DNA from: a virus
DNA length: 41,650 nt
Strand: one strand, 5' to 3'
Virus record (IMG/VR): IMGVR_UViG_3300020222_000063
Span: 1-41,650 of that record
A program made the translations under genes and the position numbers. A model generated the notes under the pieces. That model had not been told where the DNA came from. It was given only the letters and a program-made list of their open reading frames with translations, and made no database searches. This document shows positions 27,400-35,320 of the stretch, piece by piece; position 1 is the first letter of the stretch, and each line of letters starts with the position of its first letter.

Positions 27400-27906
27400 C
27401 TACTCCGCAGTTTCGGGAATACGATAAGAAACATTAATACCATCAAGCAACTTTTCACGCTTTGCCATACGGAAAAAGTTTCCCCATCCAAGACTCTGCA
27501 TTACAAGCCCACCATCACTCTCCTTCATAGTATAAAGTGTCCAGTTACAAGGAAGTGACCGCATACGACCAATAACCTTCCAATGTTCCCATCGGTTCTT
27601 ACTATTTGGCAGATTGTGGTGAATAAATTTGGTTACACGAGAACTCCAAGAAAGAAACTGGAAGTCAAGTTCACTTGAAACAAGAAGTGAATAGATGCCA
27701 GTCACATCACCAGCACAAATAGTGTTAGGCTGCTTCTGTTTCTGCCAACTTTCATATCGTTCAGTACGAACAACAGGCTTTACAAGATCCTCTTTCATCT
27801 TTAGATGAAAAAAGTTGAACAGAGACTTTTCATCATTAAAGAAAATGATCTTGTTAGAACCCCTAACATCAATACAAAGGCTAGAAGGCTTCAAAGCATA
27901 CTTCAT
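27400..27906 (-). CDS. Protein of unknown function
   Basis: 168 aa, starting MKYALKPSSLCIDVRGSNKI. Mixed fold with WEHWKVIGRMRSLPCNWTLY. GGAGATACTAT upstream. No family recognised. Confidence 0.68.
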   Translation of the reverse strand: MKYALKPSSLCIDVRGSNKIIFFNDEKSLFNFFHLKMKEDLVKPVVRTERYESWQKQKQPNTICAGDVTGIYSLLVSSELDFQFLSWSSRVTKFIHHNLPNSKNRWEHWKVIGRMRSLPCNWTLYTMKESDGGLVMQSLGWGNFFRMAKREKLLDGINVSYRIPETAE

Positions 27907-27918
27907 ATAGTATCTCCT

Positions 27919-28017
27919 TTATTTATTATCAGCAAAATAGCGATCAAAAAAGATGAAAATCAACATACAAATTGTTGGAGAATTCAACAAGCAAAGTAGA
28001 ATAAGAATGTTAAACAT
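27919..28017 (-). CDS. Small membrane peptide
   Basis: 32 aa, one hydrophobic segment (MFNILILLCLLNSPTICMLI and FIFF), ends DRYFADNK. A perfect GGAGG lies 6 nt upstream, stronger than in most neighbours. Confidence 0.6.
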   Translation of the reverse strand: MFNILILLCLLNSPTICMLIFIFFDRYFADNK

Positions 28018-28028
28018 ATTTTCCTCCA

Positions 28029-28715
28029 TCAACGAAGAAACTTCATATGGCGTTCTTCAACCTCAATAGGCTTCATTTTACCATAGGGAAGAATTGAATA
28101 ACGCTTTCCACCAGCAGAATGAGAACGTGGAAGAATACCAGCATTATCAATAACAATAGCCGAGGTCCAAAGTCCGATAGGAGACTTATCAAGAGAAGAA
28201 GGAGCAACAGAATCACCAATCTTGAACTTTGGTGCGACCTTTGCGTTCACAACATAACCTTGGGCGTATTTATTATTCATAAACTTATTCCATTGTTCCT
28301 CGCTTGGAACAAACTTATCATCAGACAAAATGCTTTCAACAAGCTTTTGATGATATGGTGAACTGGTTGCGCGATAAACACCAGCAACAATCTTCATATT
28401 GTCGCGCATTTCATCTGTGAACTTATTAGCAAATTCAGTATGCTTTGCGACAGCAGCATCACTAAACTTATCTTCAATCCTCTTGAAAGAATTATACTGT
28501 CCCGCAGTAATACGATTGCGGACAGTAGCATATTCATTAATGCTGGTGAGAAAGTTCTTTTCCCAATCATTAAGTCCCGGCTTCGTGATGAGATCACGAA
28601 TACGCTGCACAATACCGGGATTCGTCAGTTCTGCTTCATTGACTTCGGGGGTGACTTGCTCCACTTGAACGGTATAGCGCGAAGGACGAACCGGAAAACG
28701 GCGATAATAAGACAT
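28029..28715 (-). CDS. Protein with C-terminal barrel-like region
   Basis: 228 aa. Basic N-terminus (MSYYRRFPVRPSRYTVQVEQ), helical middle (NPGIVQRIRDLITKPGLNDW), and a C-terminal segment KFKIGDSVAPSSLDKSPIGL followed by AIVIDNAGIL, which echoes the GD opening. Possibly a GD-type domain fused to a helical module. Confidence 0.68.
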   Translation of the reverse strand: MSYYRRFPVRPSRYTVQVEQVTPEVNEAELTNPGIVQRIRDLITKPGLNDWEKNFLTSINEYATVRNRITAGQYNSFKRIEDKFSDAAVAKHTEFANKFTDEMRDNMKIVAGVYRATSSPYHQKLVESILSDDKFVPSEEQWNKFMNNKYAQGYVVNAKVAPKFKIGDSVAPSSLDKSPIGLWTSAIVIDNAGILPRSHSAGGKRYSILPYGKMKPIEVEERHMKFLR

Positions 28716-28748
28716 AATGATCTCCGCTGGGCTTGTGTAGGTCTGCCG

Positions 28749-28777
28749 ATTGTATCAGAAACCGGCGAGGGCGTCAA
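28749..28777 (-). promoter_or_regulatory. Sigma70-type promoter for 28715
   Basis: -35 TTGACG (28772-28777), 17-bp spacer, -10 TACAAT (28749-28754). The downstream AGATCAC is absent; GATCTCC? does not occur in the reading direction, only AGATCATTATG at the ribosome-binding region. Confidence 0.75.
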
Positions 28778-28850
28778 CCATCGTCGCAAAAGCGGTATAT
28801 CTTATGTTTTAACTTACAGATGTCTTCTTTAAGCATTTCGATAAAGACAT

Positions 28851-28893
28851 AAAAACTTGGAGCATATATAATTAATAAAAATATATATGCTCC
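28851..28893. terminator. Bidirectional-looking terminator after 28902
   Basis: GGAGCATATATA/TATATATGCTCC forms a 12-bp stem (28859-28870 with 28882-28893). On the minus strand AAGTTTTT follows; on the plus strand GTAGTTTTT. Confidence 0.8.
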
Positions 28894-28901
28894 GTAGTTT
28901 T

Positions 28902-29537
28902 TCATGGTTTTTTAGTTTCTTTAAATAAACTGCTAAATATTCCTGTTTCTGTTGATGTTTCTGTTCCTGTTTTTGGTTTTGGTTTTATTACTGTACCGTC
29001 AGTAGCAAGTTTTCCTCCGGATATTCCAGAAACTGCTCTTGTAGGTTCATCTCCGGATATAAATCTGGTTGGTAATTCTGCTACTGGATCTCTTGGTATC
29101 TGAAGTTTTATTTTGTCTAATTCTTTTTTTATATTTGAAGTCTTTAACATTATATCATGTAGTCTATTAAATTCTTCTGGTGATATTTTAGAAACTTCTA
29201 TAGCAATATGTGAATTATTAATTATATCTACCGCAATTTGTTGTAATTGTTCTATAGTAGATTCTTGTTCTAAATTATCTAAATAATTACGAATTTTTAA
29301 TAATGAATTTTTTGTTGCTTCTGAAAAATTTTTAACATTAAAACCTTCTCTTGGTATTAATATGCTTAATTCTCCTAATAAACGACTAAGTTCTCCAGCT
29401 ATAGCTGGTTGTTTTTGTATATTAGCTGGACGGCCACCTACTGTACCGCCCCCCTTAGGTCCTTCTTTTAATAAATTTCTCTGTTTTGTTCTTTGAACTT
29501 CTTCATTAATAAGCTTCTTTAATTCGTTTAAATCCAT
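28902..29537 (-). CDS. Helical protein of unknown function, virion-like start
   Basis: 211 aa. MDLNELKKLINEEVQRTKQR resembles the N-terminal helix of structural proteins in large marine-type myoviruses. Long helices follow (NSLLKIRNYLDNLEQESTIE), then a low-complexity Pro/Thr-rich end. Last gene of its operon. Confidence 0.65.
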   Translation of the reverse strand: MDLNELKKLINEEVQRTKQRNLLKEGPKGGGTVGGRPANIQKQPAIAGELSRLLGELSILIPREGFNVKNFSEATKNSLLKIRNYLDNLEQESTIEQLQQIAVDIINNSHIAIEVSKISPEEFNRLHDIMLKTSNIKKELDKIKLQIPRDPVAELPTRFISGDEPTRAVSGISGGKLATDGTVIKPKPKTGTETSTETGIFSSLFKETKKP

Positions 29538-29555
29538 TTCTATTCCTCGCTTTAT

Positions 29556-29882
29556 CTATTTAGAACCTTTTACAACCTTTTGAACTAAAATTAATTCACT
29601 CGCATACATCCAAATTGAAGCATTGTTTCCAACGATATTCTTTCCAGTCCATAAAACTAATATTTGTGGTTTTGAAGGAAAAAAATCATCGTTTCTTGCT
29701 GGAATTAATTCTCTTAATGTTCCGATCTTTTTTCGTAAATATTCTATATCATACACATCATCAAAGCTTATTTTAACATCCATAACTAATCCACAACCAA
29801 CTTCAAAATCGTAATCTTCAACAAGACGAACAAGATCGCCTATATCAAATTCGCACAGCTGTTTGTTGATATAGTCAACCAT
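29556..29882 (-). CDS. Larger GD-family protein
   Basis: 108 aa: MVDYINKQLCEFDIGDLVRL opening, VGCGLVMDVKISFDDVYDIE, then a long insert and PQILVLWTGKNIVG strand before WMYASELILV. It has the family's order of elements with a 25-residue insertion. Confidence 0.74.
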   Translation of the reverse strand: MVDYINKQLCEFDIGDLVRLVEDYDFEVGCGLVMDVKISFDDVYDIEYLRKKIGTLRELIPARNDDFFPSKPQILVLWTGKNIVGNNASIWMYASELILVQKVVKGSK

Positions 29883-29894
29883 ATATTAAATAGG

Positions 29895-31169
29895 TTAACA
29901 ATCACCACCAATCCAATAGTTTAGTATATCAATCATTTCTTGTGGCTGATAAGATAAATGATCTAAAAATCCTCCACATCTTTGTGTTAAATCCACCCAT
30001 AATTGTTGATCTGAAATATTATAAGTAATAAAAGCACCTATGATATAACCATTTTCTTCGCATTGTTGAACGACAGCTTCAATACCTTGTTGGATATCAA
30101 GAAACATATCTTCCTGCATCAACTCATCACTAAATATCAATATTTTTTTATTATTTGACGACCAACTAACATAACCAATTGAATTTGGATCATTTGAGTT
30201 GTATGTAGCATCTAATTGTAATTCTACACCACCAGAAAATTGAAAGTTGTTTGCTGCTCTTATGGCGGCACATGCTGTTCCAGAATCAGTAAAATCAGAT
30301 AATACTTTCATTTGATTGAATTCTGTTCCGTCAGCATATCCGATACCTATAACAGCAAATCTGCTATTTTGTAATACACCTTGTGAACTCCAAGAACAAA
30401 GAGCATCGGCAACACTTTCAACAATAAAAGACATAGAACCAGAATAATCAATAATGAGAGCAAAATCTTTTTGTAATGAATCTGATTCTACTTCATCGGT
30501 AATTCCATCACAATCATCGTCATTATCATTACCACATACTTCTGGAATAGGTGTTCTCATATTTCTTATGCTGATAACACCATCAACACATTCTTTGTAT
30601 CCTGCTCTACATTCACCAACATTTATTGTATCTGGATCTCCGGTATAAACATATCTTTCACCATCGGTAAAGATTGGATCTTCATAGGTATCTTCGTCAA
30701 CACTCATATCACAATCGTTATCTTTTCCATCACAAACTTCTTTTCCATAAGTATCCGGATAAAGACATACCCATTCTCCACTTATACATTTTTGATCGGC
30801 ATATCTACACACGCCAAATGAGATACAATTATTTTGATTAGAATAATATGGTCTCAATAATTCATAGCCAGAAAAATCATCATCAATCAAGCCATTACAA
30901 TTATCATCTAAACTATTACAATCTTCTTCGTCTGGTTTTACTTCGCCCCAACAAACAAGATTTCCACTTTCATCTCTATTTGTTAGGCCAGTGGAACATT
31001 CACCAATGTTTAATTTTCTGTATTCTGAACTATTAAAACTCAATAATACAATTTTGCCTTCTGAATCAACATAACAAGGATTACCTAATGTTTCAACCAA
31101 AATTTCTTGATCGCAATTGCAAGAACCAAAAATGGTAAATAATAATAGAAGAAAGCTATTTCTTTTCAT
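29895..31169 (-). CDS. Secreted lipoprotein with MopE-type repeats and a VWA domain
   Basis: 424 aa. Signal peptide with hydrophobic core FLLLLFTIFG and a lipobox-like FGSC (Cys17), so probably a lipoprotein. Three Asp/Asn/Cys-rich motifs follow: EDCNSLDDNCNGLIDDD (82-98), EVCDGKDNDCDMSVDED (144-160) and EVCGNDNDDDCDGITDE (210-226), the MopE-type metal-binding motif best known from Myxococcota and other delta-proteobacterial lineages. The C-terminal VWA domain has MIDAS DYSGS (241-245). Export to the host envelope implies a role at the cell surface, such as exclusion or adhesion (inference). Overlaps the gene at 31344 by 14 nt. Confidence 0.85.
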   Translation of the reverse strand: MKRNSFLLLLFTIFGSCNCDQEILVETLGNPCYVDSEGKIVLLSFNSSEYRKLNIGECSTGLTNRDESGNLVCWGEVKPDEEDCNSLDDNCNGLIDDDFSGYELLRPYYSNQNNCISFGVCRYADQKCISGEWVCLYPDTYGKEVCDGKDNDCDMSVDEDTYEDPIFTDGERYVYTGDPDTINVGECRAGYKECVDGVISIRNMRTPIPEVCGNDNDDDCDGITDEVESDSLQKDFALIIDYSGSMSFIVESVADALCSWSSQGVLQNSRFAVIGIGYADGTEFNQMKVLSDFTDSGTACAAIRAANNFQFSGGVELQLDATYNSNDPNSIGYVSWSSNNKKILIFSDELMQEDMFLDIQQGIEAVVQQCEENGYIIGAFITYNISDQQLWVDLTQRCGGFLDHLSYQPQEMIDILNYWIGGDC

Positions 31170-31344
31170 CTCCCACTCCTGTTATATAATTTTTAACTTC
31201 TTCTGTTTGTTTGTTTAACCACTCTTTAATAATCTTATCAGCAGCTTCAGTATATGTTAAGCCGCCATCACAATAAGTGCAGAAGGATTTCTTGCCGAGA
31301 CAAATCATACATGTAGATTTAACGTATAATTTGCCGTCATTCAT
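31156..31344 (-). CDS. DnaJ-type zinc-motif small protein
   Basis: 62 aa. CMICLGKKSFCTYCDGG (12-28) is C-x2-C-x-G-x4-C-x2-C-x-G-G, like one repeat of the DnaJ cysteine-rich domain. The C-terminal half is helical (ADKIIKEWLNKQTEEVKNYI). It could be a redox or chaperone-like zinc protein. Confidence 0.68.
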   Translation of the reverse strand: MNDGKLYVKSTCMICLGKKSFCTYCDGGLTYTEAADKIIKEWLNKQTEEVKNYITGVGDEKK

Positions 31345-31346
31345 TT

Positions 31347-31712
31347 TTAGAATCTCTCTGGTTTGGAGACATATTCTATTTTTACTATCCCCTGTGTTTT
31401 TAATAGCTCTTGTCTTATTCTTAATAGAGCATTAACTACATCGACTTTTATATCTGGATCGGGTGATTTAAACGGATCAACATCAAATTTCATCTCAAGT
31501 ATATTATAATCTAATAGCTTGGTGTTTTTATGTTGTTTTATGTTGATAATCGTAACGCCCGTTTTGGCGCGTATATCAGATAATATATCTTCTTTCTTTC
31601 TTTTCAAATTACGATCAATAACCATAAGAACATTAATCTTCATTTGACTTGGATCAGCCAACTCGTTTAATGTAGTAGAATATTTTTTAAAACTTTCCAA
31701 TAACTCTTTCAT
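31347..31712 (-). CDS. Protein of unknown function
   Basis: 121 aa from MKELLESFKKYSTTLNELAD. The longer frame to 31808 would run through the terminator at 31744 and is rejected. Alternating helix/strand pattern (INVLMVIDRNLKRKKEDILS, TGVTIINIKQHKNTKLLDYN, QGIVKIEYV) suggests a small ferredoxin-like fold. Confidence 0.68.
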   Translation of the reverse strand: MKELLESFKKYSTTLNELADPSQMKINVLMVIDRNLKRKKEDILSDIRAKTGVTIINIKQHKNTKLLDYNILEMKFDVDPFKSPDPDIKVDVVNALLRIRQELLKTQGIVKIEYVSKPERF

Positions 31713-31743
31713 ACAAGTAAATAGCCTTTCATAAGTGAAATAT

Positions 31744-31773
31744 AAAAAAAAAGGCGTGTACCAGACACGCCTT
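31744..31773 (-). terminator. Rho-independent terminator after the Hsp20 gene
   Basis: AAGGCGTGT/ACACGCCTT, 9-bp stem (31751-31759 with 31765-31773), followed on the minus strand by TTTTTTTTT. Confidence 0.92.
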
Positions 31774-31820
31774 AGTGTAATTTGTGCCCCGGAGCAAAAA
31801 CTATACACTATATATAATTA

Positions 31821-32180
31821 TTATCCAATAAATATACTTATTACCTTATCTCTATTGTCTCTCGGCAACAAAGTGATGGTTAAAATACCATTTTTACAAT
31901 CTGCCTTAATTTTCTTTGTATCAATACTATCAGTCAATTTCCATTGACGAGTAAACTTTTTATTTTCTAAATCAGATGATAATTTTAAAATATTATCTGT
32001 AATTTCAAGCTTTAAATCTTCCTTTGAATATCCTGGAATAACAACCTCAATTTTGGTTGAACCATCTTTTTCTGTTTTTATAGAATCATAGATAAAAGTA
32101 TCGTCGGAAATCTGTGTCTGATATGGAAAAGAAAAAGCATCATCTAACATTTTATTTAATATTTTTGTTGTGTATAACAT
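31821..32180 (-). CDS. Hsp20-family small heat shock protein
   Basis: 119 aa. The alpha-crystallin domain has STKIEVVIPGYSKEDLKLEI, then FTRQWKLTDSIDTKKIKADC and the NGILTITLLP strand typical of IbpA/Hsp20. The N-terminal arm is short and there is no I-x-I tail beyond ISIFIG. It binds unfolding proteins without ATP and would hand them to GroEL/DnaK systems. Similar proteins occur in T4-like and marine phages. Confidence 0.88.
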   Translation of the reverse strand: MLYTTKILNKMLDDAFSFPYQTQISDDTFIYDSIKTEKDGSTKIEVVIPGYSKEDLKLEITDNILKLSSDLENKKFTRQWKLTDSIDTKKIKADCKNGILTITLLPRDNRDKVISIFIG

Positions 32181-32189
32181 AATAAACTC

Positions 32190-32591
32190 CTATATTTTGT
32201 CTCCCTCTCCCCAAAAGAGAGGGTTTTGCCGATCATCGGTGATTAGTTGGACTATCACACGATCATCTTTATACACAACATCATATTCACCAGTTATTTT
32301 AGAGACAAGGGGTTGAAGATTACCATATTTAGGTTTTTGTGGTTTTTTTGTTTTACGAGCAGGTTCAGGCATATAATTTAAGTGTTCTAAACAACCATCA
32401 ATTAATGCTTTACTCGTCATGCCTTCATCAAGTAGTTTTTTGTGGTCTACCTTTAGATAGGCGCAAACAACCCATTTTGTCGTTCCGAAACCTTCAATAT
32501 TGTATACACTACTGCTATACAATCCATCTCGGGTTTCTTCGTCCGTAGCATATTTAGATTTTTTAATTGGGATAAAAGAACAGTCAATCAT
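32190..32591 (-). CDS. Protein of unknown function
   Basis: 133 aa, starting MIDCSFIPIKKSKYATDEET. Beta-rich segments (TKWVVCAYLKVDHKKLLDEG, YDVVYKDDRVIVQLITDDRQ) around a Lys/Pro linker. Overlaps the glutaredoxin gene by 4 nt. Confidence 0.66.
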   Translation of the reverse strand: MIDCSFIPIKKSKYATDEETRDGLYSSSVYNIEGFGTTKWVVCAYLKVDHKKLLDEGMTSKALIDGCLEHLNYMPEPARKTKKPQKPKYGNLQPLVSKITGEYDVVYKDDRVIVQLITDDRQNPLFWGEGDKI

Positions 32592-32842
32592 ATTGTTTTG
32601 TTTTCTTTCAAATAGTTTTCTAAATCATCAGAACCGCCTATTAATTTAATAGCATTTTGTTCGTGCTCTAAAATAATAGGAACTGTTTTGTGTCCTGTTT
32701 GCTGTTTAATTTCTTGTAAAAATTCCAAGTTCTTATCAACAACAACAACTATAAAAGGCAGTTTACTTTGTTCGAAAAGAGAAATTGCTTTTTTACAGAA
32801 AGGACAATCTGTCTTAACATAAACAGTATATTTTTTACTCAT
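32588..32842 (-). CDS. Glutaredoxin
   Basis: 84 aa. Active site CPFC (13-16) after the YTVYVKTD strand, TVPIIL with the cis-proline, and GGSDDLENYL after it: the full thioredoxin-fold glutaredoxin layout. It reduces disulfides or ribonucleotide reductase at the expense of glutathione; no ribonucleotide reductase gene is in the window. Confidence 0.9.
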   Translation of the reverse strand: MSKKYTVYVKTDCPFCKKAISLFEQSKLPFIVVVVDKNLEFLQEIKQQTGHKTVPIILEHEQNAIKLIGGSDDLENYLKENKTI

Positions 32843-32843
32843 T

Positions 32844-33113
32844 TCAATCTTTCAATACTGTTTTTCTTTTTTGTGTTCCAGATAATAGTTTTTCTACTTC
32901 TAGTGGACTTCCAACCACAACAAACGAACCTTTTGTTGTTTCTATTCTAGCCAATTTCATATTGGATTCATTTGAAAATTCTTCATTAATAGAAATAATG
33001 TGTTCTGGATTTACAAACAAATCTCTATAAATAAAACTGGAATTTACTACATTTCGACCCGAACTATCTTTCATAGTCGAGCCAACTTTTTGTGCTTCTG
33101 TTAATTTAATCAT
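32844..33113 (-). CDS. Protein of unknown function
   Basis: 89 aa: IYRDLFVNPEHIISINEEFS and LARIETTKGSFVVVGSPLEV suggest a small beta-sheet protein of the kind that controls or modifies membrane or cell-wall proteins (flagellar FlbD-like strand pattern), a weak resemblance. Confidence 0.64.
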   Translation of the reverse strand: MIKLTEAQKVGSTMKDSSGRNVVNSSFIYRDLFVNPEHIISINEEFSNESNMKLARIETTKGSFVVVGSPLEVEKLLSGTQKRKTVLKD

Positions 33114-33115
33114 AT

Positions 33116-33346
33116 TTACCTTTCTGTAAGTTCAATAACTTCGTTTTCTTCAATATATCTCTCGCCAACATTGTCGACATAAGCTTTGATATAAGATTTG
33201 CTGTTTATTGTTTTTCTTTCTAAGAATATTCCTCTACATGGTTTATTCAATATAATTCCAACTGGGATTCCATATTGTGGAACTTCATTAGCAACCAATA
33301 TTCCTTCTCGCAACCATATTGGATCACCCGGAAGAGATATTATCAT
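33116..33346 (-). CDS. Small beta-rich protein, barrel-like
   Basis: 76 aa: MIISLPGDPIWLREGILVAN, then GIPVGIILNKPCRGIFLERK and a tail EENEVIELTER. It ends like KOW/SH3 barrels and could be a distant GD relative. It is not a GroES: length and mobile-loop sequence do not fit. Confidence 0.62.
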   Translation of the reverse strand: MIISLPGDPIWLREGILVANEVPQYGIPVGIILNKPCRGIFLERKTINSKSYIKAYVDNVGERYIEENEVIELTER

Positions 33347-33662
33347 TTTTTTGATCTTCTTTCTGCTCTATTTTACCATCAAATATATCATTTAAACCAT
33401 TCACAACTGAAGCAACATCTCCAACTCTCATATCAATTTTAGAAAGCAGAACACGAACAGTATCCATTTCAGTCAATAGTCTTTTTAGTTCTTTTCTATG
33501 AGATTCATCGATCAAATCAAGACCGTAAAGATCCCTTTTAATTTGCGATACTTTTACTTGTAGTAATGAAATATTTGATATCGCATCATCAAGCGTGATA
33601 GCAGAAATTTTACTTACATCTTCTAGATCAGAAGAGATTTGTAGTTTTACTTTTTGGCTCAT
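33324..33662 (-). CDS. Coiled-coil protein of unknown function
   Basis: 112 aa, helical with heptads (DAISNISLLQVKVSQIKRDL, ELKRLLTEMDTVRVLLSKID), ends EQKEDQKNDNISSG. Directly downstream of GroEL; a CAGGAGTGTT sequence precedes its ATG. Confidence 0.66.
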   Translation of the reverse strand: MSQKVKLQISSDLEDVSKISAITLDDAISNISLLQVKVSQIKRDLYGLDLIDESHRKELKRLLTEMDTVRVLLSKIDMRVGDVASVVNGLNDIFDGKIEQKEDQKNDNISSG

Positions 33663-33695
33663 AACACTCCTGTTGTTAAACTAACACAACCACAT

Positions 33696-35270
33696 TCACT
33701 TGTCAATGATCGCGAAGTTAGTTGTTATAAGTGTAGTTGCTACACTCGCAGCATTTTGTAATGCTATTCTGGATACTTTGGCTGGATCAATAACACCGTT
33801 TTCAAGAAGATTACAATACTTTCTTGTAGCAATATTATATCCATCACCCTTCTTTTTAACTCGTTCAATAATAACATCTGCCGATTCGTCAGCGTTCTTT
33901 AACATTTGACGGAGTGGTGCTTCAACAACTTGGGACATAATATTTAAAGCATTCTTTTGCTGTTCGTTTTCTAAACCAATCTCGCTTGGTTTTAGTTTAC
34001 TGAATGCTTTAATTAATATAACTCCTCCACCGTCAACTATACCTTCGTCTTGTGCTGACCGAACAGCTTCAAGAGCATCTTCAATACGATGTTTTGTTTC
34101 AATCATTTCTACTTCTGTTGTTCCGCCAACATGAATTGTGGCAACACCACTAGAAAGACGAGTAATTCTTTCTTGTATCTTTTCACACTCACCCATATCT
34201 TCTGTTATTTTAAATTCTTCACGAAGAGAATCAATACGTTCTGAAATAACCTTTCCATCACCTTCACCGCCAACAATTGTTGTCCACAATTTATTTGATT
34301 CAATTGTTTTAGCACTACCAAGATCAGCAAGTTTTACATCTGTTAAGCTCTTTCCAGTTTGTGCTGAAATAAAAGTTGCACCAACAGCAATAGCCATATC
34401 CTGGAGAGTGTTAAATCTATCTTTACCATATGATGGTGCTTTGATAGAAGCAACCTTCATGCTACCACGCATGGCATTTACAATAAGTGCTGCTAATGCT
34501 TCACCGAAAATATCATCAGCAACAACAATCAGTGGACGCTTTGCTCGGGCAGCAAGTTCAAGTGTAGGCATCAACTGGTTTATATCTTCTACACGTTCAT
34601 CAGTAATAAGAAACATCGGACGTTCATGTTTCATTACACCAAGACGTTCATTTGTAATAAATTGTCCAGCAGCAATACCACCCTTGAAACGGAATCCTTC
34701 TACAATTTCAAGTGTTGTTTGTAATGATTTACCTTCTTTAATTGTAACTGCGCCGTCTTTGCCGGTTAGATCAACCGCTTCTGCGATCAACTTACCAATC
34801 GTTTTATCACCATTAGCGGAGATGGTAGCAACATTTTCTACATCTTCCAGCTTCATTACAGGTTTGGACAGCGACTTAATCTTATCTGTTAAGGCTGATA
34901 CAACTTTATCTATACCGCGCTTTAATTCAATTGGAGAAACACCAGCAGCAAGATACTTTTGGCTTTCAACAAGAATAGAACGAGCCAATACAGTTGATGT
35001 GGTTGTTCCATCACCAGCAGTATTGGCTGTTTCTTCTGCTGCTTGCTTCATAATCTGAACAGCAACATTTGCAACTGGATCCTCTGATATATTAACAGCG
35101 CGGGCAACCGAAACTCCATCCTTGGTTGCGAACGGACGACGATCTTTTTCATGGATGATTACTGTTCGACCTCGTGGACCCATTGTTGAAGCCACATTAT
35201 CAGCCAGCAATTCAATTCCTTCTAATAGTTTTTGATTTAATGCTTGTTCTCGACAAAATACTTTACTCAT
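33696..35270 (-). CDS. groEL: GroEL-type chaperonin
   Basis: 524 aa, essentially full length (bacterial GroEL about 545), lacking the Gly-Gly-Met tail and ending FAIIDK. ATP-binding loop AGDGTTT with Asp87 at the E. coli position, GPRGRTVI near residue 31, apical-domain FRFKGGIAAGQFITNERL, and the catalytic-region EDALEAVRSAQDEGIVDGGG. No GroES homologue is in the window, so it uses the host co-chaperonin, one encoded elsewhere, or works without one. Phage GroELs usually assist capsid or other phage proteins (family knowledge). Confidence 0.96.
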   Translation of the reverse strand: MSKVFCREQALNQKLLEGIELLADNVASTMGPRGRTVIIHEKDRRPFATKDGVSVARAVNISEDPVANVAVQIMKQAAEETANTAGDGTTTSTVLARSILVESQKYLAAGVSPIELKRGIDKVVSALTDKIKSLSKPVMKLEDVENVATISANGDKTIGKLIAEAVDLTGKDGAVTIKEGKSLQTTLEIVEGFRFKGGIAAGQFITNERLGVMKHERPMFLITDERVEDINQLMPTLELAARAKRPLIVVADDIFGEALAALIVNAMRGSMKVASIKAPSYGKDRFNTLQDMAIAVGATFISAQTGKSLTDVKLADLGSAKTIESNKLWTTIVGGEGDGKVISERIDSLREEFKITEDMGECEKIQERITRLSSGVATIHVGGTTEVEMIETKHRIEDALEAVRSAQDEGIVDGGGVILIKAFSKLKPSEIGLENEQQKNALNIMSQVVEAPLRQMLKNADESADVIIERVKKKGDGYNIATRKYCNLLENGVIDPAKVSRIALQNAASVATTLITTNFAIIDK

Positions 35271-35317
35271 TTAAACCTCGGTTTAAAACATTATATCAAC
35301 AGATTGTGGGAAGTCAA
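35271..35317 (-). promoter_or_regulatory. GroEL promoter with an inverted repeat at the start codon
   Basis: -35 TTGACT (35312-35317), 16-bp spacer, -10 TATAAT (35290-35295). Just upstream of the ATG lies TTTAAACCGAGGTTTAAA, an inverted repeat that places the GAGG ribosome-binding sequence in its loop and flank. It is a possible operator or temperature-sensitive hairpin. Confidence 0.65.
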
Positions 35318-35320
35318 GGG

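Noticed and set aside
31713-31808. N-terminal extension of the 31347 gene to 31808
   Set aside because: It would translate through the strong Hsp20 terminator hairpin and T run.
33116-33346. GroES or gp31-type co-chaperonin next to GroEL
   Set aside because: 76 aa, no mobile loop, and no GroES-type strand order; it resembles a small barrel instead.
34138-35058. 306-codon plus-strand frame
   Set aside because: Antisense to groEL; no promoter or known domain.
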